This document shows positions 32,776 to 44,690 of a stretch of DNA of 64,000 nt, piece after piece; position 1 is the first letter of the stretch; each line of letters begins with the position of its first letter. The notes under the pieces are model-generated. The model ran no database searches, was not told the DNA's origin, and saw nothing but the letters and a program-made list of their open reading frames with translations. Source of the stretch: Balaenoptera acutorostrata. Its lineage: Eukaryota > Chordata > Mammalia > Artiodactyla > Balaenopteridae. The stretch spans positions 134,458,335 through 134,522,334 of the forward strand of contig NC_080066.1 of the NCBI RefSeq assembly GCF_949987535.1, in the 5' to 3' direction. The position numbers were made by a program, and so were the translations under genes.

Positions 32776-34080
32776 GAGACTGAAGAGGTACTTATGATAA
32801 CAGAACAGAACAGCCTAATTTTGGCCCATCTTATTTTCCAAGATATATTGTTGCTTCACTCTTACACCACTATTCACACACACACATGCACACAAAGATA
32901 TTTTCCAAAAATAATCGTAGTATTTATTATCAACTTGACTTTAAATGGTCTTCACCTCTTAGGAAACTTTCTAATAATGAACTGATTTTCCTAGTAACTT
33001 CAGAGGAGCTTTCATTCATGTGGACACACATTTGGGACCCAGAAAGCAGCCTGCATAAAAGTCAGGAAGCCCCCAGTCTCTCAGCTCAGATGTTGTAGAT
33101 TAATAGTCATTTGATTTGGAAATGTGAAATGAACTGATAAGAAAACTTGTTCGTACCAATGACATTCAGGAATGAAAATTGACAGGTCACCTGCTTTAGA
33201 AGATTTGATTCTTCAGATTTTAAGGGGAGAAGACCTTTAGTGACATTTACTCTCTTATGGCTTACGTTAAACAATTTAATATATAACATGAGGGAGAGAA
33301 CATGATTTAAACAATATATCCAGGAGGAAAAATAAATGACCTCAGTCCCAAGAGGCACTGTTATGCACTGGTACTATTCATGTACATTATAAGGAATGAT
33401 GTATCAGTTTTACTTCTAATCAGCATCTAAATATATCACCGTCGGTTCCTGGAGTGCATTACACTATCTCACAATGCATGCTCACATTCTACATTAATGT
33501 GGAAAGTATCCATCCGTTATCAGGCAGAACTTAATTCTATATTGAAAAATGAGGTGTCTGCTTGGTACACTTCTATTTTTAGGTTTAAAGTCATTGAGAA
33601 ATCAAATCTAAAATAGAACTTTGGAACTAAACTATGCTGTTTTTTATGGCATGGGTGTTAAGAGATAACAGTTTTTTGGGCGTCTGATTCAGAGGTATCA
33701 CCTATGTTTTGGGTGCCTCTGGTTTCCTCTCCTGTTTGGGAGCATCTAACCCAATGGTGTTGTGAAATTCTTTAAAAATATTCTGAGAACAAATTTTTAA
33801 ATAAACATATAATACACGCAGCTATCTCTGAGTTAACTGTCCCCATAAACAAGCAAAATATCCCAGGAATGTCACAATTTCAGCTTCTAAACTATGTCTT
33901 TCAAACTGCTTCCTGTCTATGCAGGTGTCTTGATTTGGGGTTCAAAATCTATGTTCTCTATGGGTATCAGTAGGATAAAAAGGGCTGGTTGTTGCAATAT
34001 TATACAAATGAAAGTTAAGTATTGAAACACATCAAGTGATGTGTTCCACGGGATAACAAATGCAAGCAGACTCAGTTAGC
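32776..34080. other. Unique AT-rich sequence, no gene
   Basis: There is a short (CA)n at about 32873-32884. No repeat or coding homology is recognised over 1.3 kb. It could hold further conserved non-coding sequence but shows no specific signal. Confidence 0.45.
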
Positions 34081-34084
34081 CAGA

Positions 34085-35175
34085 GCACGTGCTCAGGCCA
34101 CTGTGGATGTTCCACAAAGTGGATCTGATGGATTTACTGAGCATCTTCTATGTGCTTAGGACAGCGTTAGGTACCATGAGAAATAAAAAAATACATGCGA
34201 CTATTACTGTTCTCAAACTCCTCAAAACAACTGAGGATTCAGTGGATCTCTGTTGGGTACAAATGATAGAAATGCAACTTGATCTAGCTCAACTCAAACA
34301 CAGAAAAAGTGGAGGAAGGTGGGAATTTATTGGCTCACCTGACTGAATTACGGGGCAAGCGTAGACCTAGCCTGTAGAGGGAAGTGTAGAGGGATGAAAT
34401 TCTCGAGTGCTTTGTTTTTACGTCTTGCTCCCGTGCTTCTCTCTGTGCTTCAGCATCATCTTCCCAGACTGGGTTTTCCAGAAAGCACCACTCTGGCAAC
34501 CTCCAGATTCACATCGTGACCACTTCGGCACCAGAATGAAAAGGACCCTTCCCCACTGGTTCTATGAAGGGGTGCACGTTTCCGTGGTATAAATACTCCC
34601 ACCCTGGCCAGCCTCAAGCTACCACCCTGAGGTCACCAAATGGGGAGCAGGGAAGAGATGCTGTCCTGAGCCTGGCTGAGCAGGTGCGAGCCAGCTCCAG
34701 CACGCCACTCATTTCCACCGGACTGCAATCCCCTCTCTATACACACCTACGGAAAACCCAGCTAGACCTGGTCCCCGCTTTCAAGGGGTACTTCAAAGAA
34801 GACAGAGAAGGAAGTAAATAATTACAGAACAGTGAGGTAATTGCTACAATACAGGCACACACAAGATACAGAGATGGCCCCAAGCAGGGGTGATCCCCTC
34901 TGCCTGGGCTGCAGTTGGGGCCTCAGGGGAGGCTTCACAGGAGATGCCTTTATGGTGGAGAACATGTTCACCACTTGGAAGTGTGGAGGGGAAGGGTGTG
35001 CAGAGGAAACACCGTGCACAGTGACCCACAGGAATGCAACGGAAGGGGATGAAGGGACTGTGAGAGCAGTTGGAGGGAAGGTACAAGAAGCTGAGAGACA
35101 CGGGCGAGGCTGGGGGCTGTGGGGAGTAAATCAGAGATGAGTCATGAGGACTTTGGATGCCTTCTAAGGAATTCG
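34085..35175 (+). mobile_element. Ancient repeat, unassigned, interrupted by another old repeat
   Basis: The 34085-34200 part (TTTACTGAGCATCTTCTATG, GCTTAGGACAGCGTTAGG) and the 34770-35175 part (CCCGCTTTCAAGGGG, AATAATTACAGAACAGTG, AGGGGAGGCTTCACAGG) belong to the 'TGTGCCAGGCAC' family. The middle, 34250-34700, is a different repeat with GGGAATTTATTGGCTCACC that I cannot name. Confidence 0.5.
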
Positions 35176-35439
35176 GCTCTTTAGCCCATCCGTCAGTGGT
35201 CTTCAACCTGTTTCTAGTAGGGGGAACCCTTTTACTATGAAATGTTAGGTGTGATCTCGGCTTATAAAACAAATAAATTTCTTATATTCTTAGTGCATAC
35301 TCATTGTACTAAAAATAACTGTGTTACATTTGCTGAGAATACCTGTTTGTAAACTGCTGGTGTCCTGAGTGTTAAAATTTGGTATACAGTATAGCCCATT
35401 TGAGAGAGTTCACATTAGATTTTTAAATAATTGTTTCTA

Positions 35440-37120
35440 AAATAATTTCAAACTTAAAGCTGTAAGCATAGTATAATGTACACCCATATATACTTTACCC
35501 AGACCTGCCTATTGTTAATATTTTGCCCTGTTTGCTTTATCATTTGCTTTCTGACTCTTGCTCTTTTCAAAAGTATGTACATATGTGTATGTGTATGTAT
35601 GTGTGTATACTTATTTTTCTGAGCCATTTGAGAATACGTTACATAACCTCATGGCCTTTTACCCCTGAACACCTCAGGATATACTTCCTAAGAAGAGAAA
35701 TACATATTCTCTCCTATAACTACAGTATAGCTATCAATTTCAATAAATTTAACCTTTATTCAATACTTCACTCTTCTGCCCTAATTCCAATTTTGTCAGT
35801 TATTCCAAAACTGTCATTTATAGCATGTCCCCCCTCCAGTACAGGATCCACTCTAGGACCACATAGGATGTCCTTCCATCTCTAATTTGTGATATGAATT
35901 TTGATCTCCAGTCGAAGTTTTTTCAACTTCTCCATTCTATGTGTAGTGGCTATTTTTTTACTTTGCTATTAATACGCAATTTGAGGGGATACATTTTTAG
36001 ATTAGGCAAAAATGATGATTTTTCAACTTTAGCACTCTTTCCATGATTACCAGTAGGTAGTCGACATTCCATTATAGGCAAGAGCCCTCCCTTCTCCTCC
36101 ATAGTTTTTGTTTTTGTTTTTGTTTTTTAGTATTTATCTCTTTATTATCAGTATGTACTCACAGATTCCTTTTTCTTCAATGCTTTATAATTCACTTACT
36201 GTCTTTAACATTAGTGCTCAGATTATCTCTGATTTGACCACTGGAAATCCCTTCAAACTGACTTCTGTGTCCTAGTGATATACCCCATTGGGTTTTGGGT
36301 TTTGGGGGTTATTTTTAGCATTTTCATACTTTCTGACATAAAATATACCAGGTTCATCCATACCTACCCTGCCTCAGCCTTGGAATCAGCCATTTCTTCA
36401 GGGATCCCTGGTTCCTTTTATTGGGGAATGGCATTAGGGACCAAGATTTGGGTACTAAGTGTGCTTACTATTTCTAGGGTGTCATTAATTCTTGGCCTTT
36501 TCAGTGGACAAAGCTAGGATATATACATGTATGTATCCATAGAGAATATACACACACATAATTCTGAGTCCACACCAATGCCTCAAATTCAAATCCATCC
36601 CCACAGAGTTCTTCCTTGACTTCCTCATTCCACATTTGTACCTCTCTTATTCCACAGTGACAACTAATTATTGTTCCTACTAATATGAACTAATTTACTC
36701 ATTAATCAATCCTATAATATACCTAAAAGAGTTTCAGAAGGGCTTCTCCCCAAAACAAACCTACTAGAAAGAGTTCAGGACTTGTTTGCTGTTCTCTCCA
36801 TCTCCCCAGCCTGCCAAGACTGGATGTATTTAGTCCAATATACTGTGTTCATAAATTACTTCAATTGGTTATTTTTTCCCCCATTTATTTTGGTAATGTT
36901 ATTCATTTGAAATACAGCTGGGTTCATTTGCTTCAGTTTTCATCCAGTTTTGGGATGCTTTTTTACCTTCCATCATTGCTGACTTTATCTCATTTTTTGA
37001 ATAGGTAGAACAGTAACATGCTTACAAACCTCAAAACTGTATGAAAAGGCACACTCAGAAAAGTTTACACTGTGTTTTGCTCCTGTTTCTAAATGAACAG
37101 CATTCTTTTTCCTGTAATGA
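35440..37120 (-). mobile_element. L1M-type LINE 3' UTR, long fragment
   Basis: It reads AATAATTTCAAACTTAAAGC, TTGTTAATATTTTGCCCTG, TGAGCCATTTGAGAATACG, GATCCACTCTAGGACCAC, AAAATATACCAGGTTCATCC, CCTTGGAATCAGCCATTTC, CTGGTTCCTTTTATTGGGG and TAGGGTGTCATTAATTC, then AATAGGTAGAACAGTAACATG. This is a long collinear reverse-complement run of an old L1M (L1ME-like) 3' UTR. A (TATG)n patch at 35577-35612 lies inside. No ORF2 remains. Confidence 0.85.
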
Positions 37121-37174
37121 AATCATCAAATAATTTCATCCATCATCAACATGTGCGGGAAGGGGGAATATAAT

Positions 37175-37335
37175 GATGTGTAAAGGGTTAAGGACAAGTC
37201 CCAGTTTTCAGGCTGAAGTGCCTGGTAGGATGAAGGTAAACCTCTGCAGGACACAACTCACGGGGGAAGAAGCAGGTTTGGACAGAAAGACAATGAATTC
37301 CGGTTTTGATATGTACTGTGTTCCTGCCCAGCTTA
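37175..37335 (+). mobile_element. Ancient repeat, unassigned (internal piece)
   Basis: CAGGCTGAAGTGCCTGGTAGG, followed by GAAGCAGGTTTGGACAGAAAG and GACAATGAATTCCGGTTTTG, resembles the distal part of the family at 55.2-56.1 kb. Confidence 0.45.
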
Positions 37336-37564
37336 TCTTCTGGAAAGCCAGAAGAAGCAGGACTAAATGAAAGGGAAAAGGGGAAACAACAGCAGCAGGC
37401 AATGTGTGAAGGGCCAATGAAAGCTGCACAGCAATGAACCTTGAAACCATCTTGAAATTACCTGTCTTTATTGACTGTCCCATTATCATAGCCATAAACA
37501 CAGCATCCCCCTGAAGCCTGGGTCCTCCCCTCCATCAGCCCCTAGGTAGGTCCTCTGCAGGGGC

Positions 37565-37790
37565 ACATGGCTTAGTGGCTCTGGAATCAGACACATCTTA
37601 CACAAATTCTAGCTCCATCACTTCCTAGCTGGGTGAATTTACACAAATCTTCTCATCCTTCTAAGCTTCAGTTCCTTTCCTGTAAGGCGGAGAGAGTGAC
37701 ACATCACCTACCTTGCAGTGTCGTTGTGGAGACTATGGGATAATATAAGGCAAGTGCCCAGCACAATGCCTGATTCAAAGAAGGCATTTT
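37565..37790 (+). mobile_element. MIR SINE, nearly full length
   Basis: It reads CACATGGCTTAGTGGCTCTGG, AATCAGACACATC, TCCATCACTTCCTAGCTGGG, AAGCTTCAGTTCCTTTCCTG, CACCTACCTTGCAGTGTCGT and GCCCAGCACAATGCCTG, the complete MIR order. Confidence 0.85.
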
Positions 37791-37868
37791 CTCTTTTTTC
37801 CATTAATCCCAGGTAATCAAGATTCCAACTCCCTCACACTCTAATATAAGCTATACAATACTCTACTG

Positions 37869-38063
37869 CTATGGCTCTCAACTTTGGCCACACATAAAAA
37901 TCACCTGGGGAGCTTTTAAAAAATACCAAGACTCAAACCTCACGCCCCAGAGAGTCAGACTTAATCAGTCTGGGGTGGAATTCAGCATCGGAGGTTTTGT
38001 TTTGTTTTGTTTTGTTTTTTAAAAAAGCTCCAAGGTGATTTTAAGCAGAGTTCAGCACCACTG
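37869..38063. mobile_element. MER5A hAT-Charlie element, complete
   Basis: It begins CTATGGCTCTCAACTTTGGCC, continues AAAAATCACCTGGGGAGC, CCCCAGAGAGTCAGACTTAA and TCAGTCTGGGGTGG, and ends GGTGATTTTAAGCAGAG..CACCACTG. It is about 195 bp, near the MER5A consensus length. An internal (GTTTT)n expansion lies at 38000-38018. The putative 8-bp target duplication is poor (5 of 8). Confidence 0.85.
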
Positions 38064-38815
38064 CTTTCCTCACACACTAAATCTGAAGAAGGGCTCTCCT
38101 AGGTTGTACTCCCTCTTGACCCTTCTGACAGCACTTCAGAAGAGAAATAGATGGCTTAAATTGTTCTCTTTTTATCCCAAACATCCAAAGCATATAGCAA
38201 TATGTTATTCTCCAGGAACCTCTTTTCTGAGAAACATAAATACCACCTTCCCCACAGGAAGAAAGGAATGTGCCTCCCCACCCAGAAGAAACCTGCTCCT
38301 TTCTCACCCACCCGGGCAGGCTAGAAAGCAAAACACAATCGGAGCTTGGTCAGCGCAAACTCAGCCCCGAGGAGACGAGCCAGGAAGGGGCAGGTCTCTC
38401 CACGGGCCCAGGCCAAGCAGTCCCAACCAGCTGAGGGACGCAGAGGCTGGGGGCTCCCAGAGGACGATGCCATTTCCGCTTATCACACAAATCATGTCTA
38501 ATGGGTGCCGGCGCTCTCAGGAAGCGCGTGAGCCGCTGCACTGCACTTATGCCAGCCATCGCCACCAAACCGATGTGTACACGGGCTGGAAGTCAATTTC
38601 TCAGCCAGCTCAGGGTTACTTTGAAAACTCTCGTCTGCAGGAGGAAAGGGAATCAGTCACCACCAGCAAAGGTAGAATGCTAACGGGTGGCTGAAGCCCA
38701 TGTGATCCTCTAAGGTGGATGGATACCTGAGAGGAGGTGGGTAGAAGCCTATTGCCTATCACCAGCTGCTTCCCTCAAAACAGGAAAGAGAAACCTTTCC
38801 GAGAACAGGAAGCAG
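38064..38815. other. Unique GC-richer sequence, no gene called
   Basis: The 219-codon frame at 38035-38694 begins inside the MER5A element and shows no domain, so it is treated as chance. A donor-like CAGCAAAGGTAGAA occurs at about 38665-38678. No repeat is recognised. Confidence 0.4.
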
Positions 38816-38831
38816 CTTTATGATCAATTTT

Positions 38832-40653
38832 TTTTTTTTTTTGGCAAATAAAAATCTTTATCTAAGATGTTTGATTCCCATTGTTTACCAGTTCAGGAGT
38901 ATTTTGATAAGAGTACGTGTTCCCTGGGGCCTGGAATCCCAAAATTCTATCTAGTAATGAAGCTTGCTGCCTTAGGTCACCCAACTGCCCTCCAAGGACC
39001 CTGAAGCCTAGAGATCTTCAGTGTAAAATGGGCTGATTCGTCGCCAAAGGTGCTGGGCAGAGCGCCTAAAAGGACAGTGTTTAGAATGTAGGTCCCGACA
39101 CTGTCCTTTGTTTGGAGCTATACTTCTTTACAACATTGAGCCTGGGCAGCCCAGCCCCACAGCGTCTGGCCATTCTTGATGCGCTCAGGCAGCCCAGTCT
39201 GAATGTATGTTCACAAAAGCAGGGGCCCAGTGCCCAGATGTCCAGTGCAGATGGAACCTTGGGACACACACCCAGTCGGAGCCATGACTCTTACACCTGT
39301 GCAACCTCTGACAGCCAGGGACTCAGACTCCTTGGCAATCCAAAGACAGCCAGAGCAACTCTTCCACCTCAACCCCTCCCTCTATTCTGCACCTCTTCTT
39401 CTGAACCCTGCGTGGAGTGGTACGAAACTGTAACCTTTGGCTAAAGAACATCTCTTCTATTCCCATCAGGTGTCAGAAAGACCCCAGGGTACTAAATGAA
39501 GAATGAGAAAGCAAGAAGTAAATGGAAAGAAAAACAGGAGACCAAAGGTTAGGCCATCAATATGAACAAGAAATTAAAACCCTTCTGCAAGCCTACCCTT
39601 ATTTATCACTTGTCTCTAATTTGCTTTAAGATCCTTCAGCCGTGCAATGGGACATTGAGTGTGTACCTCGGTTTAAGCTGTAAGTCTGGGGTTGAGCTGC
39701 CCAAGCTCAGAAAACATTTAACATAAGTATGCACAGACCTGCAGCGGTCAGCTAGAGTTCTCTTCAGGAAACCCATAATCCAGAGGCAGCTACTACAAGT
39801 GCTTCAAATCCATATCTCAGTCAAACTCAAGGCTTGCAAATTAATACGCTCAATGTCAGAAGCAGGCCCTCGTTGCTTTTTAAAATGAATGTAGTGGCTT
39901 GTTTACAAGGATAACGACTTAGAAATTGGTTCTCATTGGTAAAATTAGAAGTATTCAGTATATGTGTATATTGATGACAAATATGTAATAGACCCTCCCC
40001 CCCAGTACCCTTACAATGAATTAGGTATAAGATTCCAGGTCCAGCCCACACCAAAGGGGAGGAGACAACACATGGGTGTGAATACAAGGAGGGGCATCAT
40101 TGGGGTCCATCTCAAAGGCTGGGCGCCTTCTCTTTCCATCTGTGGGTCATGAAGGATTTCAGATTCCAGATGCCAGTTATAAGGGTTATAAAGAAATCTT
40201 GCCATTTGCCTCAAATAACCTTTCACGTACGATGGTGGGCAGAGTGCCTGCCACGGAACATCACCCAATCCTGAGCTTGTTGGTCAGCTCCCTTTTCTGC
40301 AGAATGTTCCTCTCTTCTCCTCCAACATAAATGAACCAAGCCTGTGTCCTGGATCCTCAAAGTATCGAGTATATTTGGCAAACACATTTGAGCTGAGGTA
40401 TTTGTGTAAATGAGGCTTACAACGTTATGCTTCATAGGAGACACTTTGGGATTTGAACTGAAGCCTCTGGTGATAGCACCTCCCAGGGAAGCTGTTTGGA
40501 AGAAACTTTGGAATGCAGAACTTTCAGGCTGAAAGGGACCTGAGAGATGGGAGAGTCCAATACTCTCGTTTTACAGCAGAGAAGAAAACTGAGGCCCGGG
40601 GGGGTACATGACCACAGACCTTCCCAAGTTGACATAGCCAGATTTGCAGGGAT
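38832..40653 (-). mobile_element. Probable 1.8-kb retroinsertion of unidentified transcript, reverse oriented
   Basis: A T-run (38828-38842) marks a poly(A) tail on the opposite strand. CTTTATGATCAATTTT (38816-38831) recurs as CTTTATAATCAATTTT at 40654-40669, 15 of 16 bases, and read in insertion sense it begins AAAATTG, as L1-endonuclease target duplications do. A GATAAA variant signal lies about 15 nt upstream of the tail in sense. I recognise no parent gene, and the sense frames (62, 86 and 77 codons) have no domain. It could be a 3' UTR or long non-coding RNA copy. A short MIR/L3-like stretch sits at its 5' end (40490-40650). Confidence 0.5.
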
Positions 40654-40669
40654 CTTTATAATCAATTTT

Positions 40670-42415
40670 CTTCATTCTCTCTCTCTCAAATGAATAAAAG
40701 GGAAACTTTTTTGTCACTCCAAAAATGGATCTCTCTGAGGCAGTGTTAGAAGCAGAGGGGGAAGAACTATCAGTGGCAGAGCCAGGGCTTAGTGCTAATT
40801 ATACGTTTGTTGCCTTGTCTTTCAACACCTAGAGCCTCTCAGCCTATTCTGGTAGATCCAAAGACTACGCCCCCCAACTCTTCTCCATTCTCCTCCTGCA
40901 CCCACCCCTGCATCCACCCCTCTCCCCTCAGTCCCCAGCAATGCAAAGGAAGAGGTCACCACCGCACCTACCCTAAAGATGGCTGTCCTCCGAGGATAAC
41001 ATCCAGGGCCAAGAGTGAGATCCGAGCATCAGAGCTGGGGTGTCTAGGCCTCCGGACAGGCTTCACGAGACCCTGTGAACCAGACTGCCCTTGGAAGGCA
41101 GGATTCCCCCTTTGACTTCATCTCTGTGCAAATGTCATCATTATCTGACATTTGGGCAAAACACAGATATACTCCTGTTACACAAGCTGATTAAGCAACT
41201 TCATCATCAGAAAAAAGCAAATCTCCAAGAGAGCCCAGCTCACAGTTCATCGGCATGTAGCTCCCTGCACTCAACACAGCTGTTAAGAACCCAGTTCTGG
41301 GGCTGTGCTCTGAAAACCAAGACTTCTTGGTCCGTCTCACCAGGGCCAAGGGAAGCACAGCTACCTTTAGAGACAAAGGAGTCACCCAGTTTCAAAGGTT
41401 TCTTGATATTGTGCTGTTTTTTGGATTTGAGTTGCATAATATGATGTTTTTTGAGCCTTCAAAAAAGGGAGCAAAATCCAGACTTTATGGATAGGACAGA
41501 GTCTCTGTGTGAATGCACATTTCATGTTCACCACTTGCAATCTTCTAATGGAAAATGACTTCAACAGGCCTTTTATGTGGCTTAAACCAGCTCTCCAACC
41601 CTTGACACTTTTGCCCTCCTAACAAGTTTGACTAGAAGGTGCGTGGGGCTGAAAGAGATTCCACCTGGGCTGGAGTTAGGGCGACTTGAATTGCTGCCAC
41701 CACAGATCTGCCCCTCTTTGCAGGTCTGGGTCCCTGCCCCGTCACACTTCCTGGAAGAGGTTTGGCAGACCTGGACTCAGTCAGCCTGTACTGGTTAACG
41801 GTGCCTTCTAATTTCCCTTTCTTGTACCCCAACAAGATGAGGTGTTTCCTGCCTTGCCACAAGCCATGCCCCTAGGTCAAACATCTCCTACTCACGTTTT
41901 ACTCATCAAAGACCAAGAGAAGAGGACCAGGCACCATTTACACAGAGAGGACCTCAAAGATCCAGCTGAACTGGGCCTAATGAAGGGCTCCAGGGGCTGT
42001 GGAACAGAGGAAATGCTCCTTACAGGGAGGTTCCACATCATCCCGAATCTGGGCTGCTCTCCACAGCAACAAGGAGGACCCGGAGCTTGCACATGCGCAT
42101 TTAAGCCAGATGGCATGCGCAGGCGTGAGGCTCCCCTCCTCAAGCTCTGACACCATGGTTTAGATAATAAAAATCTGTGATAATAGAAATTTCCCTAGGG
42201 GGGCTTTTTAAATTCCCTGGCACTCTTACCTAATAGCTTACCTGTCCCACAGGAAAACCATGACCGATTCTTCATTTATTCAACAACTGTATTGAGTGCC
42301 TGCTCTCTCCCAGACAGAAGAAATGCCGAGTTTTACTTTATTATTTTACTGGTGGAAAAACCACAGTGCAGACCAGTCCAGGCAGCAATCTATGACCATA
42401 ACGGTGCAGAAATAT
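40670..42415. other. Unique sequence, no gene recognised
   Basis: A CArG-type CCAAAAATGG lies at 40719-40728. Two CATGCGCA words (42092 and 42114) resemble NRF1 half-sites. Weak L2/ancient-repeat similarity appears at 42275-42310. Frames up to 117 codons have no domain. Confidence 0.4.
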
Positions 42416-42419
42416 TAAC

Positions 42420-43327
42420 ATGCTCCCCTTTCTTGTAAACTTTTCACTGAAGCTCAATGTACAGATACAAAGGGCACAAATCCTAAGTATGCCACTCAAT
42501 GAACTTTCACAAACTCAATAATCCCATGCAACCAACACCCAGATCAAGAAACAGCACATCATGAGCACCCCAGAAAGTTACTTTGCATGTCCCACCAGTC
42601 ACTGCCCTTCATCAAAAGTATCCACTGTGGGCTTCCCTGGTGGCGCAGTGGTTGAGAATCTGCCTGCCAGTGCAGGGGACACGGGTTCGAGCCCTGGTCT
42701 GGGAAGATCCCACATGCCGCGGAGCAACTGGGCCTGTGAGCCACAATTACTGAGCCTGCACGTCTGGAGCCTGTGCTCCGCAACAAGAGAGGCCGCGACA
42801 GTGAGAGGCCTGCGCACCGCGATGAAGAGTGGCCCCCACTCGCCGCAACTAGAGAAAGCCCTCGCACAGAAACGAAGACCCAACACAGCCAAAAATAAAT
42901 AAATAAATTTTTTTAAAAAAAATGTGCAATTGATTTACAAAAAAAAGTATCCACTGTCCTGCCTTCTAACATCATAAATAAGTTTTGCCTGTTTTGAACA
43001 TCATATAAGTAGAATCAGTGTGGGTACTTTTTTACATCTGGCTTTCTGTGCTAATATTTTGTTTGTGAGAGTCAATCTTGTTGTTTTGTGTATTTATGGT
43101 TTGTTCATCCTCATTGCTATACATTCCATTGTGTGATTATATTATACCACCATGACTTTATTCTTCTTACCGTTGATGAGCATTTGAGTTGTGTCCAGCA
43201 TTACATATAATGTAGCCATAGACATTCTTTTATGTGTCTTCTGGTCAACATGTATATGATTTCTCTTGTCCATATACCTAGGAGAGGTGATATGTTCTCT
43301 TAAATAATAAAGATCTGAAAAAGCTTT
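42420..43327 (-). mobile_element. L1M-type LINE 3' UTR, split by a SINE
   Basis: The left part (42420-42613) reads AACTTTTCACTGAAGC, AATGAACTTTCACAAACTC and CCAACACCCAGATCAAGAAAC. The right part (42958-43327) reads TAAGTAGAATCAGTGTGGG, TTGCTATACATTCCATTGTG and GATGAGCATTTGAGTTGTG. Together they are a reverse-complement L1M 3' UTR interrupted by the SINE. Confidence 0.75.
42629..42942 (+). mobile_element. CHR-type SINE, young, with second A-tail
   Basis: This complete copy is nested in an L1M. The 15-bp target duplication AAAAGTATCCACTGT is perfect (42614-42628 and 42943-42957). After the AAATAAATAAATTTTTTTAAAA tail there is TGTGCAATTGATTTAC and a second A-run, i.e. a short transduced 3' flank. 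Confidence 0.97.
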
Positions 43328-43342
43328 GAGAGCTACATTTTA

Positions 43343-43467
43343 TTTTATTTTTTTTTAACATCTTTATTGGAGTAAAATTGCTTTACAATGGTGTGTTAGT
43401 TTCTGCTTTATAACAAAGTGAATCAGTTATACATATACATATGTTCCCATATCTCTTCCCTCTTGCG
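43343..43467 (-). mobile_element. Young L1 3' end, severely 5'-truncated
   Basis: It reads a T-tract, then ACATCTTTATTGGAGTAAAA, TTGCTTTACAATGGTGTG, AGTTTCTGCTTTATAACAAAG, TATACATATACATATGTTCC and ATCTCTTCCCTCTTGCG. This is the 3' UTR of the L1 lineage active in cetartiodactyls. A 15-bp target duplication GAGAGCTAC(A/G)TTTTA stands at 43328-43342 and 43468-43482. The insert is only 125 bp. Confidence 0.93.
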
Positions 43468-43482
43468 GAGAGCTACGTTTTA

Positions 43483-44130
43483 AATCAGATTCTTGCTGCT
43501 GGCGGTACAGATGGCTCCACCTTGATCCAACCAGTTTCTTCTCATCTCTTCCTTTCTAAGTTGGTACCAAGATTTGGTGCTGATACCTGGAGCAAGTTTG
43601 GGTGGTGATTTCTATCCTGACAGGGAAAGTCACTCAAGATTCAGGCCGTGGCCAAGGTTGTTGAGCTGGTCGGTAGCAGGCAACCTAGGAAGTAACCACA
43701 ACATGCCCTGGGGCAGGCTGATAGGTCTGCACAGGAAACCAAGAAGCCTTTCGGTGGGAGCTTCTCTAATCACCGCCACTGCACTCCTGGCTCTGTCTCC
43801 ATGGCTGCCTGCTCCTTCTCACTTCAGACTCTTTTTGTGCCAGTGAATTTCTGGCTTGCTCTGGAAAGGCTGCCAGTGCCTTGTCATGAGCCCCAGAGAC
43901 CAACCACTGGCATCCTAAGTGCACCACCGCTGCTTGGATGGCAGGATTCACCTGATGCCAATGTGCCCAACACTGACCTGGCATGTTCCAAAGAGTAAGG
44001 TAGACTTGGTCACTCTGCCAGTACTCAAGCTAACTCCCCACGCACCCCACCCCCAGCAATACCCAGTAAGGTTTGGGACTTCCTGCAAAGAACTGGCCAG
44101 AACTTGAAGTAAATGAGTTCTCCCAAAGTC
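43483..44130. other. Unassigned sequence, no gene recognised
   Basis: Frames of 62-90 codons have no domain. The texture suggests an old LTR or other degraded repeat, but I cannot name it. Confidence 0.35.
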
Positions 44131-44134
44131 CCAG

Positions 44135-44340
44135 CTTCTGGACAGGTGTTTCCACTTATGTTGTCTCATCAATAGTCCCATCCACTCCCTCCACCTCAGT
44201 GTGGTAGGCATGGTTCTATTCTAAGTTCTGTTCTATTGGAGGTTGTTATAGGTTACACATGTGCCCACTGTCATAAAGCTAACACATGGTAGAGCAAGGA
44301 TAGCAAACAAGATCCAAACCTAGCTGCTTTTCGAATACAA
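44135..44340 (-). mobile_element. MIR SINE fragment
   Basis: It reads ATGTTGTCTCATCAATAGTCC, AGTGTGGTAGGCATGGTTC, TAAAGCTAACACATGGTAG and CAAGATCCAAACCTAGCTGC. It matches MIR in reverse complement and is strongly diverged. Confidence 0.6.
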
Positions 44341-44399
44341 CTGGAATCTCAAACATTTTAATATTAGCCTAAATAAAAGATCATCAAAAAATCAACAAG

Positions 44400-44540
44400 G
44401 GTAGTTAGTGGAAAGAACATGGAAATAAGAATTGGGAGATCTGGGTATAGTTCCATTCCAGTTTACTACCACCTAATTTGGTTATCCAGGGAAGGTCACT
44501 TAAGCTTTCAGAATAACAGTGTCTTTAACTGAAAATGAAA
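44400..44540 (+). mobile_element. MIR 5' half
   Basis: It reads GTAGTTAGTGGAAAGAACATGG, GATCTGGGTATAGTTCC and AAGGTCACTTAAGCTTTCAG, the MIR head and core. Confidence 0.6.
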
Positions 44541-44564
44541 GAGTCATGCATTCCCCACAGACCA

Positions 44565-44690
44565 CACCTCCATGAGAGCGGGGACCATGTCCTTTTCTCC
44601 TGACCGTAGTGTTCCCAGCACCAACCATAGTGTCCGGACAATAACAGGTACTCAATACATGTGGAATGAATGGAAGAATAAATTCATGGG
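44565..44690 (+). mobile_element. L2 LINE 3' end
   Basis: It reads CACCTCCATGAGAGCGGGGACC, TTCCCAGCACCAACCATAG, AACAGGTACTCAATACATG and GGAATGAATGGAAG, matching the L2 3'-terminal blocks. Confidence 0.75.

Noticed and set aside
38035..38694. 219-codon open frame on the + strand, the longest in the window
   Set aside because: It starts inside a MER5A transposon, has no recognisable domain or codon bias, and its length is near chance expectation for 64 kb in six frames.
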